A stretch of DNA of 64,000 bases from JAIQFV01 sp041494885 (GTDB lineage Bacteria; Acidobacteriota; Terriglobia; JAIQFV01), in contig JBGQBO010000020.1 in the NCBI GenBank assembly GCA_041494885.1, positions 1 through 64,000 on the forward strand. The letters run 5' to 3'. Position numbers and translations under genes: made by a program. Positions 50,370 to 59,459 of the stretch are shown here, in pieces. How positions within the stretch are numbered: position 1 is the first letter of the stretch; each line of letters opens with the position of its first letter. The notes beneath the pieces were generated by a model that saw nothing but the letters and a program-made list of their open reading frames with translations, ran no database searches and was not told where the DNA came from.

Positions 50370-53218
50370 CAATAGCCCATCTCGTCGAGCGCCTCGACGC
50401 ACCGTTCACACACCGTGGGGTACTTGGATGACTGCCCGACCGCCACAGAATAGTTCCAACATCGTTCGCATTTCTCCCCTTCCGCTTTCTCCACGGCGAT
50501 TTGAATGTCATCCACATTAAAGGACGATAGCGGCGCCTCGTCGTGACCGCGCAGGGAAACCTGCGAGACGATGAAGAGGGTCCGCAGGAACTCTTTGTAT
50601 TCCAATAGGATCTTCATCCGGGCGTCGGGAGCTATGATCACGACCTTTGCTTCAAGGGAGTTTCCAATGAACTTGGACTGCCGTGCCTCTTCCAGGGATT
50701 TCAACACATCGTCCCGCAGCGCGTGCAGCATCTCCCAGTTCTCGAGCCGGGTCAAAGCGTCCTCTGACATTCCGCCCACGAGTTCTTCGCGGCTTGGCAG
50801 AAGCTGTAGGTGAACACTTTCCAGAGGGTTGGAGTCCCCACGCGGAATGTGCTGCCAGACTTCTTCGCATGTGAAACTCAAAATGGGGGCCAGCAGCCGG
50901 GCCAGCGCATCCGCCAACCGGTACAGCGCGGTCTGAGCGGAGCGACGCTTCAAAGAGCGGGCGGCCGCCGTGTACAAGCGGTCCTTGAGGATATCAAGAT
51001 AAAACGCGCTGAGGTCCACCGTGAAAAAAGCAAATGTTTCGTGATAAATCTTGTGGAAGTCGTAGGTGGTGTACCACACCCTGACCTGCTCGCAGATTTC
51101 CGCGGCGCGATCGAGGACCCACTGGTCCACTTCCTCCATCTTCTGAATGGGCACGGCGTCGGTGGCGGGATTGAAATCGGACAGGTTGCCGAGGAAATAG
51201 CGAAAGGTATTTCGAACTTTTCGGTAATTCTCGGCAAGCCGGGAGACGGCCTCCAACGAAAATCGAATGTCGTCGCGGGCGTCGACCGAGGTAAACCACA
51301 TCCGCAACATTTCAGCGCCATATTCCTTGACGACCTCATCCGGCTCAATGCTGTTGCCGAGCGACTTGTGCATCGTCCGGCCTTCGGCGTCGAGCATCCA
51401 GCCGGTGGTCAGCACCTCACGGAACGGGCTGGCTTGATGTGTCCCGATGCCGATCAGCAGGGACGAATGAAACCATCCCCGGTATTGATCGCTGCCCTCG
51501 GCATAAAGATCGGCGGGCCAGGGAAGGTCCGGCCGATGACCTAACACCGCCTCATGCGAAGAGCCCGAATCGAACCATACGTCGAGGATGTCGCTTTCCT
51601 TGCGGAACTCCCCGCCCCCGCAATGGGAGCAGCGTGTGCCGGAGGGCAACAACGCCTTCGATTCGCGCGCATACCAGGCGTCCGCACCTTCCTTTAAGAA
51701 GATTTCCGCCACGTGGCGGATCACCTTCGGGTCAATCAGGATCTCGCCACACCCCTCACAGTAGAACGCCACGATGGGGACGCCCCACTTGCGCTGACGC
51801 GAGATGCACCAGTCGGGCCGGTTGGCAATCATGTTCGTGATGCGTTCTTCACCCCAGGCGGGATACCATTTCACGCCCTGGATGGCCTTGAGTGCGCGCT
51901 CCCGAAGCGAATTACCGTCGATCGAATGGTCCATCCGGATAAACCATTGCGGCGTGGAACGGAAGATGACCGGATTATGGCAGCGCCAGCAGTGGGGATA
52001 GCTGTGGGTAATCTTCTCCTCGGCAAGCAGTACCCCCCGGGCCTTCATGAACTCCACGATCCGGGCATTGGCTTCGAACACTTGTTGTCCGGCAAAATGC
52101 TCCACCGTTTCATCGAAGCGGCCGCGGGAATCGACCGGATTGTAAACCTGTAGATGGTTGGCCACGCCCAGCAGGAAGTCCTCCTCCCCGTGTCCCGGAG
52201 CGGTGTGCACGGCCCCTGTCCCGCTTTCGAGCGTCACATGTTCCGCCAGCAGCAGCAACGAATCGCGGTCGATCCAGGGATGGCGGGCCACGAGATGGTC
52301 GAGTTTTTCACCCGTGAACGTGGCAAGTGTTTTCGGCTCCTTCCAGCCGGCCTTTGCGGCCACCGATGGAAGAAGCGCTCTGGCGACGATAAAAACTTCT
52401 CCGGAAGAAATTTCGGGCACCGGCTCCACCGCCACGTACTCGAAATCACGGTGGACGGCGATGGCCATGTTGGCCGGAAGCGTCCACGGCGTGGTCGTCC
52501 AAATCACAATGGAAACCTTTCGACCCTTGAGGGCAGGGGAAATCACGCCGGGATCACTCTTCAGGGGAAACTTCACATAGACGGACGGGGAAGCATGATC
52601 GGCATATTCGACTTCCGCCTCCGCCAACGCGGTCTCATCAAATATGCACCAGTGGACCGGACGCAGCCCCTTGTAAACAAACCCCTCCTCCACGAACTTT
52701 GCAAAGTTCCTCACGATGGCAGCCTGATACTCATTGGACATCGAGATGTAGGGATGGTCCCATTCTCCGAGCACACCCAGCCGCTTAAATTCCTTCCGCT
52801 GGATGTCAATAAACCGTTCCGCGTATTTCCGGCAAGCCTGGCGGAATTCAACGGTGCTGGTTTGCTTGAGCCGGCCTCCATATTCCTGGAGCAAACGGGT
52901 CTCGATGGGCAGACCGTGGCAGTCCCAACCGGGCAGGTAGGCGGCATCAAATCCCATCATCGTCCGCGACTTGACGACGACGTCCTTAATGATCTTGGTG
53001 AGCGCCGTCCCTAAATGGATATGGCCGTTGGCATAGGGGGGGCCATCGTGAAGGACGAAGGTCGGCTGCCCTTTTCGTGCAGCGCGAATCCTTTCGTAGA
53101 GCCGGGTTTCTTCCCATTCCTTTAGCCGCAAAGGCTCAGTCTGGGCAAGATTTGCCTTCATTGAAAATGAGGTTTTTGGGAGGTGAACGGTCTTCTTCAG
53201 TTCCAGGACATTCTCCAC
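50369..53218 (-). CDS. ileS: Isoleucine-tRNA ligase
   Basis: The 949-residue class I synthetase has HIGH-type GPPYANGHIHLGTALTKIIKD near the N-terminus. The CP1 editing domain follows (about 200-390, with WTTTPWTLPANMAIAVH and GTGAVHTAPGHGEEDF). The KMSKS-type motif reads TMHKSLGN. The C-terminal zinc site is CERCWNY...CERC. GTG at 53218 is chosen because GGAGC lies eight bases upstream; an in-frame ATG at 53404 has none, and ATG at 53161 would cut conserved sequence. It heads the ileS-lspA-lgt-rluD run. Confidence 0.95.
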   Translation of the reverse strand: MENVLELKKTVHLPKTSFSMKANLAQTEPLRLKEWEETRLYERIRAARKGQPTFVLHDGPPYANGHIHLGTALTKIIKDVVVKSRTMMGFDAAYLPGWDCHGLPIETRLLQEYGGRLKQTSTVEFRQACRKYAERFIDIQRKEFKRLGVLGEWDHPYISMSNEYQAAIVRNFAKFVEEGFVYKGLRPVHWCIFDETALAEAEVEYADHASPSVYVKFPLKSDPGVISPALKGRKVSIVIWTTTPWTLPANMAIAVHRDFEYVAVEPVPEISSGEVFIVARALLPSVAAKAGWKEPKTLATFTGEKLDHLVARHPWIDRDSLLLLAEHVTLESGTGAVHTAPGHGEEDFLLGVANHLQVYNPVDSRGRFDETVEHFAGQQVFEANARIVEFMKARGVLLAEEKITHSYPHCWRCHNPVIFRSTPQWFIRMDHSIDGNSLRERALKAIQGVKWYPAWGEERITNMIANRPDWCISRQRKWGVPIVAFYCEGCGEILIDPKVIRHVAEIFLKEGADAWYARESKALLPSGTRCSHCGGGEFRKESDILDVWFDSGSSHEAVLGHRPDLPWPADLYAEGSDQYRGWFHSSLLIGIGTHQASPFREVLTTGWMLDAEGRTMHKSLGNSIEPDEVVKEYGAEMLRMWFTSVDARDDIRFSLEAVSRLAENYRKVRNTFRYFLGNLSDFNPATDAVPIQKMEEVDQWVLDRAAEICEQVRVWYTTYDFHKIYHETFAFFTVDLSAFYLDILKDRLYTAAARSLKRRSAQTALYRLADALARLLAPILSFTCEEVWQHIPRGDSNPLESVHLQLLPSREELVGGMSEDALTRLENWEMLHALRDDVLKSLEEARQSKFIGNSLEAKVVIIAPDARMKILLEYKEFLRTLFIVSQVSLRGHDEAPLSSFNVDDIQIAVEKAEGEKCERCWNYSVAVGQSSKYPTVCERCVEALDEMGY

Positions 53219-53463
53219 TTGGAAAGCTCCAAAAATGAAACGCCCCTTGCCGCGCAAGGGGAGCTGAATCCCACTATTTTCCTGCGTGTGGCACTCCGGG
53301 GGGAACTCCCTCAGAGCCAGTCCAGCGCGCATGCCGAAACCCTGATTATAGGGAGGGGATGGCAAATTGTCTAGGGTTTCAACGGCCGTCGCCCCAGGGA
53401 TCAAATTCGGGCGGCGTGCGGCCCCCGCCTCAGCCCGGCGACAGGAAGATATCAGCCTTAATG

Positions 53464-54321
53464 TTAATTGGCCCGGCAGTTTGAAAAGATTTGGGTGGTG
53501 GCGATGGTTTCACCTTTTTGAACACGCCTGAAGTGAACAGCGGCCGGAAGAATGAGGACGGAGGAGAGCTCGGGGACAGCGGCATAGCGGATGTCGTAAG
53601 AGAATTCGCGGACGCTTTTCGGCAGTTTGGTCTGTTGAACCGCAAGGCGCAGGAGCGTCCCATTCGCCGCATCAAGCCACACCTTGCCAACGATCCGCAT
53701 CGGGACCACTTGATCGGCCAGGTTGACCTTCCGGCTTTCCAACTGTTTCACCGTTTGAAATGCGACGACAAATGCTCCCCGCCCCTCCAGGGTCTCCTTC
53801 CCCAGAAAACGCTGGGCATAAATCTCACGGTGGTTTAGTCCCAGGAATTCAGAGGCCGCGCTGAAACTGTCGCGGACAAGGAGTGACGCCTCGATGGACT
53901 GGCCAGGGTCACTCTTGTGGGAGGACGGATCGCTGGATTCCACGGGCTGGTGTTCCTCAACAAAGCCGACGTCGATTGAAAACGTCCCGTGCTGCTTCAT
54001 CTCCCCGGTCATTATGAACCTCTGGGTCCTGACCGGCCCCGGGCGGCCCTTCTCTCCGCTCCGTTCAACCGACACCTCTTCCTGGCACGAGATTCTCTTC
54101 GTGTTGAGTTCCTGGGCGGTGAGCCGCTCCCCGAGCCGGCCCAATAGGCTGATTACCTTTTCACTCTCCTCGCGCTCGGTCGTCGGCGGCGCCGGCGGCG
54201 AGCCAATCATTTGGGCAAGACAGAAAGCATCCCGGGAGGGCGCCGCCCACCCGACCCCCAAGGCGATCAGTATCCAGAGGAAGGGGAGGGCACGAAGGCG
54301 GAAATAGGCATTGAAAGGCAT
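53464..54321 (-). CDS. Exported hypothetical protein
   Basis: The 285-residue protein has a signal peptide (LPFLWILIALGVGWAAPS). A helical stretch follows (EREESEKVISLLGRLGERLTAQELNTKRISCQEEVSVERS), then a beta-rich domain with GKVWLDAANGTLLRLAVQQ and LPAAVHFRR. The second half resembles outer-membrane lipoprotein carrier-like folds, but I cannot name a family. It stands just upstream of ileS on the same strand, about 245 bases away, and may be transcribed separately. Confidence 0.62.
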   Translation of the reverse strand: MPFNAYFRLRALPFLWILIALGVGWAAPSRDAFCLAQMIGSPPAPPTTEREESEKVISLLGRLGERLTAQELNTKRISCQEEVSVERSGEKGRPGPVRTQRFIMTGEMKQHGTFSIDVGFVEEHQPVESSDPSSHKSDPGQSIEASLLVRDSFSAASEFLGLNHREIYAQRFLGKETLEGRGAFVVAFQTVKQLESRKVNLADQVVPMRIVGKVWLDAANGTLLRLAVQQTKLPKSVREFSYDIRYAAVPELSSVLILPAAVHFRRVQKGETIATTQIFSNCRAN

Positions 54322-54435
54322 TTCGGAGGGGATTATAGAAAGGTATTCTGGTTTGGGGAACAAAAATAAAATGAGAGGAAAGTTAACCTAATACGAACGT
54401 CATTGAAAACGTTACAAAATCGCGCAGGATTCAAC

Positions 54436-54467
54436 GTAGGGGCGCCCGCCGCGGCGGGCGCTCCTAC
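54436..54467. repeat. GC-rich palindrome
   Basis: Bases 54436-54450 (starting GTAGGGGCGCC) and 54453-54467 are reverse complements with one mismatch around a GC centre. It has the same build as 1391-1432. The rest of 54322-54739 holds no gene. Confidence 0.55.
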
Positions 54468-54739
54468 AGCGAAGAATCCACAATTACCCCATGCAACTCT
54501 AATTTCAACGTTTGTATTAGATTTCGAAATCGAGGGTGCCTAATGGGCGCCAGGTTTTCTCCGCAGGAAGTGAAATGAGTTCGATTAGCCCCGAAGAAGG
54601 TTAAACCACGATTCCGGTTTGGCCCCGCGGGCTCCGTCATGGGTCCTGTTGCTCCTTCCGCTTTTTGCGGCCCGTTTGCTTGGCCCAAGGGCGTGTGTTA
54701 CCATTTTTGCGAACCCACTTTGCCCGTGGAAGGGCACAC

Positions 54740-55603
54740 ATGAAATTTAAGATCGCGCTCGCACAAATTAATACGAAGCTGGGGAACCTGGAAGCCAACA
54801 CGCGGCGCCATGACGAGATCATCGCGCAGGCGGCAGGCGCGGGGGCGTCGCTGGTCATTTTTCCGGAACTTTCGCTCTCCGGTTATCTCTTGAAAGATAT
54901 AACCACTGACGCGGCGCTGGACCCCGCCTGTGCCGGACCCCTGAAGCATTTGGCAGCCAACGAGTCGCAGACGGCCTGCGCCGTGGGATTTGTCGAGCAA
55001 TCGCAGGACTTCAAGTTTTACAACGCGCTGGCCTACCTGGATGCCGGCGCGATCCAACATATCCATCGAAAGATTTATCTGCCGACCTATGGCATGTTTG
55101 ATGAGAAGCGATTCTTCGCGGCGGGCGATACCCTCAGGACGGCCGACACCCGCTTCGGTCGTCTGGGTTTTCTCATCTGTGAGGACATCTGGCATTTCTC
55201 CACCTCCTATTTGCTGGCACACCAGGGCGCGCTCATGATCGTGGCGTCCCTGGCGGGCCCCGGGCGCGGAGTCCGGGGTTCCAGCGAGATGCTCGGCAGT
55301 GCCACCAGCTGGGAGTTATTGGCGCGCACGGTGGCCCAATTCAATACTGTTTTCTTTGTGACGGTCAATCGCGTGGGATTTGAGGATGGACTGAACTTTT
55401 TCGGGGGGTCGCTGGTGGTGGACCCGTATGGAAATCTTGTCGCTCGTGGCAAGGCCTTCGACGAGGACCTGGTCATCGTCGAAATTGATTTTGACCTCGT
55501 CCGGCGCGCCCGGGCCCAAGTCCCGCTCCTGCGGGACGAAAAGCTGGAACTCACCTTGCGCGAGCTTGAACGCGTCTCGAGGGAAAAGTTTTTGCTCGAT
55601 TGA
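54740..55603 (+). CDS. Nitrilase-family hydrolase, probable glutaminase partner of NadE
   Basis: The 287-residue carbon-nitrogen hydrolase has the catalytic Glu in FPELSLSGYLLKD, Lys in IHRKIYLPTYGMFDE and Cys in LGFLICEDIWHFS, the three residues of the nitrilase triad. In most bacteria this domain is fused to the N-terminus of glutamine-dependent NadE. Here it is a separate gene 82 bases ahead of nadE in another frame. It most likely supplies ammonia from glutamine, but another amide substrate is possible. GGAAGGG lies upstream of the ATG. Confidence 0.85.
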   Translation: MKFKIALAQINTKLGNLEANTRRHDEIIAQAAGAGASLVIFPELSLSGYLLKDITTDAALDPACAGPLKHLAANESQTACAVGFVEQSQDFKFYNALAYLDAGAIQHIHRKIYLPTYGMFDEKRFFAAGDTLRTADTRFGRLGFLICEDIWHFSTSYLLAHQGALMIVASLAGPGRGVRGSSEMLGSATSWELLARTVAQFNTVFFVTVNRVGFEDGLNFFGGSLVVDPYGNLVARGKAFDEDLVIVEIDFDLVRRARAQVPLLRDEKLELTLRELERVSREKFLLD

Positions 55604-55685
55604 AGAGTTGATTACCGCTGGGGCGCGGAGCAGCCCGGGGCTGCAAAGCTCAGCCACTCCGCGGTCTTTGCCGCAGGCAGTCTTT

Positions 55686-56531
55686 ATGGATATCAGCACG
55701 GATCAAGTGGGGGTTCTCCCCCCGTTGAACAGCACCCTTGCCACGCAGATTGCGACCCGCTTTGTCCGCGAGGAACTGCACAAGGCCGGCTTCGAGAACG
55801 TGGTGTTGGGCCTCTCTGGCGGCATCGATTCCTCGGTGGTGGCGGCCCTGGCTGTGCGGGCGCTCGGCCCCTCGCATGTGACGGGGGTGCTCATGCCCTA
55901 TCGAACCTCCAGCCCCGATTCCCTCTCGGATGCGCATGGGCTGGCCGATCAACTCGGCATCCACCGCGAGGTGTTTGACATCAGCGCCATTGCCGATGGG
56001 TTTTTGTCCCGGAAGAAGGATGTGAATAACACGCGCAAAGGCAATGTTCTGGCGCGCGCCCGCATGATTGTGCTTTATGACTTTTCCGCACAGCTTCATG
56101 CCCTGGTGCTGGGCACCAGTAACAAAACGGAGATCCTGCTGGGATACGGCACGCTGTTTGGAGATTTGGCCTCGGCGCTGAATCCAGTCGGGGATCTGTA
56201 TAAAACGGAGATCCGGCAACTGGCGGAGTTCCTGGATATCCCGGATGGAATCATTTCGAAGCCGCCAACGGCTGATTTGTGGGCCGGCCAGTCCGATGAG
56301 AAGGAACTGGGATTTAGTTATGCCGAGGTCGATCGATTGCTGTATCATCGGGTCGACCTGGGTTTTTCTCCTGAGAAAGTGGTGGAGATCGGCTTCGACC
56401 GGAAATTTGTGGCCCGGGTATTGGAACTCATCCGCCGAAACCAGTTCAAACGATGCGGCCCGCTGGTTTGCAAACTGTCGCCGCGGACGGTGACCCACGA
56501 TTTTCTTTACCCACGCGATTGGGGAATGTAG
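55686..56531 (+). CDS. nadE: NAD synthetase (ammonia-dependent core form)
   Basis: The enzyme makes NAD from deamido-NAD, ATP and ammonia. The 281-residue protein has the ATP-pyrophosphatase P-loop VLGLSGGIDSSVVAALA, then TSNKTEILLGYGTLFGDLASALNPVGDLYKTEIRQLAEFL and PPTADLWAGQSDEKELGFSYAEVD. There is no fused glutaminase domain, which is encoded just upstream. The start MDIST at 55686 was chosen because it precedes the conserved helix before the P-loop. rsmI follows after 66 bases. Confidence 0.93.
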   Translation: MDISTDQVGVLPPLNSTLATQIATRFVREELHKAGFENVVLGLSGGIDSSVVAALAVRALGPSHVTGVLMPYRTSSPDSLSDAHGLADQLGIHREVFDISAIADGFLSRKKDVNNTRKGNVLARARMIVLYDFSAQLHALVLGTSNKTEILLGYGTLFGDLASALNPVGDLYKTEIRQLAEFLDIPDGIISKPPTADLWAGQSDEKELGFSYAEVDRLLYHRVDLGFSPEKVVEIGFDRKFVARVLELIRRNQFKRCGPLVCKLSPRTVTHDFLYPRDWGM

Positions 56532-56597
56532 GTTCTAACGGCACCCTCTCGCCAAGGCGGCGACGCCCTGCCTCACGTCGCGCTCGAGTCCTGACCT

Positions 56598-57488
56598 ATG
56601 GATCGCAACCGCAAGGTTCCACTCAACTCGCTGGCAAAAAAACTGGATGGGGACCGCCCCCGGGGAACGCTGTATGTGGTGGGGACGCCTATTGGAAATC
56701 TGGAGGACATCACCCATCGGGCCCTGCGAATCCTGAGCGAAGTGAACCTGATCGCGTGTGAGGATACGCGCACGTCGCAAAAGCTCCTCAATGCCTACAG
56801 GATCAAGACGCCCACCACCAGCTATCATGAACACAATGAGATGACGAAAGCACCGGAGCTGGTGTTGCAACTGGAAGAAGGGGAAAACATCGCGCTCGTC
56901 AGTGATGCGGGAAACCCCGGGGTGTCCGACCCGGGCTATCGATTGGTCTCCATGGCTATTCGACACAACATCCGCGTGGTCCCCGTGCCGGGAGTCTCAG
57001 CCTTTGTGGCGGCCCTGGTGGCCTCCGGGCTTCCCAGTGATTCCTTTCGCTTTCACGGGTTTCTGCCGTCCAAGCGCAGCGAACGGCTGGCAACACTCGG
57101 ACAGGCACGCATCGGCCATCGGACCATCATCTTTTACGAGGCCCCCCATCGCTTGATCGCCACGCTCAGAGACATGCTGGAGGTGCTGGGTGACCGCAAC
57201 ATCGTGGTGGCCCGCGAAGTGACTAAGGTCCATGAAGAATTTGTCCGCGGTAGTATTTCTTCCGTTTTGGAGCTGCTCAAGGGAAGGATCATCCGCGGCG
57301 AAATCACGCTCATCGTGGACAAACCGTTGCCGGAGGCTCCAGTTCCTGCCGCGCCCGAGAAGCTCAAGTTGGAATTTAACGCCTTGCTCGAGAACGGGGT
57401 GGAGCGGCGAGAGGCCATGAAGCAGTTGGCGCGCAGCTACGGCATTTCCAAGAGCGAGGTGTACCGCCAACTCGAGAGCCAGAAATAA
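56598..57488 (+). CDS. rsmI: 16S rRNA 2'-O-methyltransferase RsmI
   Basis: RsmI methylates C1402 in the decoding centre of 16S rRNA. The 296-residue tetrapyrrole-methylase-fold protein has GTLYVVGTPIGNLEDITHRAL, ACEDTRTSQKLL, SDAGNPGVSDPGYRLV, VPGVSAFVAALVASGLPSDSFRFHGFLP and FYEAPHR. A C-terminal helical domain (LLENGVERREAMKQLARSYGISKSEVYRQL) matches the RsmI HTH. It is the last gene of the glutaminase-nadE-rsmI run. Confidence 0.95.
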   Translation: MDRNRKVPLNSLAKKLDGDRPRGTLYVVGTPIGNLEDITHRALRILSEVNLIACEDTRTSQKLLNAYRIKTPTTSYHEHNEMTKAPELVLQLEEGENIALVSDAGNPGVSDPGYRLVSMAIRHNIRVVPVPGVSAFVAALVASGLPSDSFRFHGFLPSKRSERLATLGQARIGHRTIIFYEAPHRLIATLRDMLEVLGDRNIVVAREVTKVHEEFVRGSISSVLELLKGRIIRGEITLIVDKPLPEAPVPAAPEKLKLEFNALLENGVERREAMKQLARSYGISKSEVYRQLESQK

Positions 57489-58226
57489 GACGCTCTCCTG
57501 TGGTTTGAGCAATGAGAAGCCCATCGCCGCAAAGCCCGCAAAGAGCACCGGGCCAAACGGGCATTCGATTCCCTGGTTGGAATTTGGGTGTCCCTTCTAA
57601 TCAAGCCTGCCTTCGTTTCTTTTCAGTCCAAGAATTCATCAGATCGGTAAGTCTGGGTTGCTGCGCCCCAGGGCGCACGGCGATCGCCGTGGCGTAAACG
57701 CAGGCGTCCTTACGCACGGACCAAGCGCGGCCTGAGCGGCTGACAACCATCTGAAATCTCACATTTGAGATTGGAGACGAAAGGCGCGACGATCTAAGGA
57801 GACCGGGAACGGAGGATTAGAAACGAGGGGGAACGGGATTGCATGCCTTTCCCTTCCTCAAGTGCTGGTAGCGCCGAGACCAAGCCGGATTCGAAAAGGC
57901 GTAGCATCCACCCTGTATTGCTTGTCATGGTAGCATTCAAATCGAGGACCATCTTGCGACGAGGCGGAAAAACCATCCGCTGAAGAGACCTGTTGCCCCC
58001 CAGCCAAAATAGAGAGGGGGTCTCGTATTCCGTCCCTGCTCATCCCTGCCCCCAATCCTTTCTTTAACCCCCCCAAAAATCCCCGAAGCTTGTGACAGCA
58101 GTCACTTTCCGAAAATCTTCCCGTACTATCATAAACCATACCAAGAGGTGAATTTTGACGGACACATCAACCCATTGCATCTGAGAAGTGCTTAACCCCG
58201 CGGTCTTAACGTCAGGGAGGCCTCTT
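57489..58226. other. Long gene-free stretch upstream of an exported protein
   Basis: No gene is supported. GTGAC-agca-GTCAC (58092-58105) is a perfect inverted repeat and TACTAT (58124-58129) a possible -10 box, so the promoter of the 58227 gene may lie here with an operator. A 46-codon plus frame from 57842 lacks support. Confidence 0.35.
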
Positions 58227-59129
58227 ATGAGATTCAAGCGCTGCACGCTCTTCACGGCCTTGCTATTGGGCCTGATGACCCTTCTGTCAACCACCTGGAT
58301 CTTTGGACAAACCGATCCGAGCTGGCGCCTCTGGTATCCGCAGGTAGTCAATGGGATGATCGGGAACAACACCTACGTCACTACTCTCGTCGTCTCAAAC
58401 CCCTCCAACATCGGCATTGAAGTGGCCCTCGAGGATTTTGACCACAACAGCCCGGACCAGTGGCTGCGTACAGCCTACACCAGCAACTGCAAGGTGATCG
58501 GGACGCATTTTTTCATTACTGCATTTTCAAGCTGCAGGCTGGACACGGATGGGGTGGGGGCATATGAAAGTGGTTGGTTGCGAATCACGGAGGTGACGAA
58601 CACCAACAACCTGGGCGGTTACTTGACCTATACTTATTACCAGGGAGGTTCGGTCGCCGGCACTCCGATTTACACCGTTGGAGTGTCCCCGATGCCGGCC
58701 TGCAGCCGATTCTCCATTCCCATTCTACGTGACTCTTCCTCTGGAGAAGACACTGCCTTTGCCATCGTTAATCCCAATGTCTATTCCATTAACTTGCGCG
58801 CTGACCTCTTTGACCAGAATGGGCTGCTTGAATCTCGCCCCATCTCGCTGGTCCCACTGGGGCATGTCGCTCAATTCGTAAGCCAGCTCTTTCCGACCAG
58901 TCTCGGGAATGCGACCAAATTTGTGGGGAACCTTTTGATTTCCGGGCTCGGTAACAACGACAGTGCCAGCGCGACGGCCTTAATGCAAAGGAAGGACCAG
59001 TACGGAGGGGCGCCTGCAACTTTGCTGGATGTTCGCTACTCCAAGATCGACGGCGATTATGAGATCGGAAGGATCACTCCAGCCCCTGCGGGCAAACTCA
59101 TCAGCACCCTGACAGGACCGAAGTTCTAA
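58227..59129 (+). CDS. Exported hypothetical protein
   Basis: The 300-residue protein has a signal peptide (MRFKRCTLFTALLLGLMTLLSTTWIFGQ). The mature part is rich in Asn, Thr and Ser, with beta-strand patterns (YVTTLVVSNPSNIGIEVALEDFD, FSIPILRDSSSGEDTAFAIVNPNVYSINLRADLFDQNG), suggesting two repeated beta-sandwich domains (about 30-150 and 155-290). Two cysteines (near residues 80 and 97) may pair. I recognise no family. AGGGAGG precedes the ATG at 58227. It is monocistronic. Confidence 0.7.
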   Translation: MRFKRCTLFTALLLGLMTLLSTTWIFGQTDPSWRLWYPQVVNGMIGNNTYVTTLVVSNPSNIGIEVALEDFDHNSPDQWLRTAYTSNCKVIGTHFFITAFSSCRLDTDGVGAYESGWLRITEVTNTNNLGGYLTYTYYQGGSVAGTPIYTVGVSPMPACSRFSIPILRDSSSGEDTAFAIVNPNVYSINLRADLFDQNGLLESRPISLVPLGHVAQFVSQLFPTSLGNATKFVGNLLISGLGNNDSASATALMQRKDQYGGAPATLLDVRYSKIDGDYEIGRITPAPAGKLISTLTGPKF

Positions 59130-59459
59130 GCGGATTTCCGATTCAGAGATTGAAGCACCATTCAAACCACCCACGATTCCTGTCCTGGAATCGTTTGAAT
59201 TGACGGCTCCGGACAGTAAAACACGCCTAGCTCACCTCTCGTTTTTCTTGGGGTGCGATTTCCGGTCTGATTTTAAAGTCTTGGGGCCCCATCGGGGATT
59301 GTTTCCGGCATCGCACTTCAGCCCCCTCCCAACGCAGTCTCTCATCTCAAATTTGAAATTTCAAATCGGGTCTAACCTGAACTACGGGATTCGAACGGGA
59401 GAAGCGTTGAATCCAGGAATTCAAGATCAATCACGAAGACAATGCGGTGGTTTTGCCCC
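59130..59459. other. Gap between convergent genes
   Basis: No gene is visible. ATTTGAAATTTCAAAT (59351-59366) is a perfect 16-bp palindrome. No intrinsic terminator with a T-tract was found. Confidence 0.35.

Noticed and set aside
57842..57982. 46-codon plus frame in the gap before 58227
   Set aside because: No ribosome-binding site at the right distance and no recognisable sequence; it may be chance.
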